The translations under genes and the position numbers were made by a program. Of a DNA stretch of 41,997 nt, positions 41,802 through 41,997 are shown in pieces. The notes below the pieces were generated by a model. It saw nothing but the letters and a program-made list of their open reading frames with translations, was not told where the DNA came from and did no database searches. Position 1 is the stretch's first letter. The number at the start of each line of letters is the position of its first letter. This stretch comes from an uncultured Paraprevotella sp. (GTDB taxonomy: Bacteria > Bacteroidota > Bacteroidia > Bacteroidales > Bacteroidaceae), in assembly GCA_944321345.1 (NCBI GenBank), contig CALUKY010000021.1, positions 1 to 41,997 on the forward strand, written 5' to 3'.

Positions 41802-41997
41802 ATAGCTTAAGAATAAAAGGCCATTCCTCCCTTTTTCTTATCCTTTTCATCCTATAAGCTCCTAATCTTATGACAAAGGAAACTTGAACCATTTATTGTA
41901 GTAAATAGTTTACTAAAATATAGGTAACCATTCTATTTTCCGCCTTGACATACATCGCAACCTAACATATCTTTGTGCCGTAACCTTTAAGAACAAT
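41802..41997. other. Noncoding right end of the window
   Basis: No gene is seen. It contains the promoter at 41945-41975 that points to a gene beyond the window. There is no hairpin terminator after the polymerase gene. Confidence 0.5.
41945..41975 (+). promoter_or_regulatory. Promoter pointing out of the window
   Basis: TTG at 41945-41947 and TATCTTTG at 41968-41975 are 20 bp apart, matching the Bacteroides -33/-7 pair. Confidence 0.6.

Noticed and set aside
1-41997. tRNA, rRNA, CRISPR array, insertion sequence, attachment site
   Set aside because: No cloverleaf-like segment with CCA-type end, no regularly spaced repeats, no transposase motif and no terminal inverted repeats were noticed in the intergenic spaces. 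A covariance-model scan was not possible.

Overview
The window is chromosomal DNA of a gut-type Bacteroidales, most likely Bacteroidaceae (Bacteroides/Phocaeicola-like). The evidence is the gene families (UpxY antiterminator, DUF4492-cydA-cydB, DUF3843, DUF5686, DUF2721, BT0820-like HAD), the aromatic gene order pheA-aminotransferase-DAHP synthase/chorismate mutase-tyrA, and repeated promoter elements of the Bacteroides form TTTG-N18..20-TAnnTTTG instead of sigma70 boxes. No rRNA, tRNA, CRISPR, IS element or phage was seen.

Layout. 1-167: start of a secreted or outer-membrane protein, cut by the window edge. 342-1178: ExoX-C-like protein. 1175-6554 (minus): yjbQ, dnaG, a broken pabB/pabC remnant, an M20 dipeptidase and an MBL-fold hydrolase, closely packed. 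6623-7936 (minus): mscS with its terminator and an unrecognised short ORF. 8104-9372: a dicarboxylate/amino-acid symporter. 9502-11221 (minus): umuDC mutagenic polymerase. 11392-14039: a TPR protein and a GH89-like protein that seems to have lost its catalytic glutamates.

14119-18321 is the aromatic amino-acid operon. It begins with a promoter, a Phe/Tyr-rich leader peptide and a textbook attenuator, followed by pheA, a class I aminotransferase, DAHP synthase/chorismate mutase and tyrA, and ends at a terminator. 18432-22526: a promoter and an internally deleted AlbA_2/Schlafen-type ORF lead into cobU-cobT-cobS and a Sel1-repeat protein (nucleotide-loop assembly of cobalamin). 22645-24685 (minus): DUF3843 and nitroreductase. 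24871-27476: DUF2721 and DUF5686 outer-membrane protein. 27546-30534 (minus): DUF4492-cydA-cydB cytochrome bd oxidase. 30592-31948 (minus): a 47-residue membrane ORF and a DUF6359-like lipoprotein.

32060-41997 is an extracellular/capsular polysaccharide locus: UpxY, rfbC, a HAD phosphatase, Wza-type exporter and a Wzc-type tyrosine autokinase in ordinary base composition. After a hairpin and a 400-bp AT-rich gap comes a strongly AT-rich block of overlapping genes (GT2, UDP-galactopyranose mutase, galactofuranosyltransferase-like GT2, Wzy-type polymerase), probably acquired separately and pointing to a galactofuranose-containing glycan. The window ends just after a new promoter.

The most interesting items are the Phe/Tyr attenuator, the catalytically dead-looking GH89 protein, the doubly deleted pabB-pabC fusion remnant, and the truncated AlbA_2 ORF that now carries the promoter for the cob genes. 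All functional calls are from reading the sequence; no database search was run.
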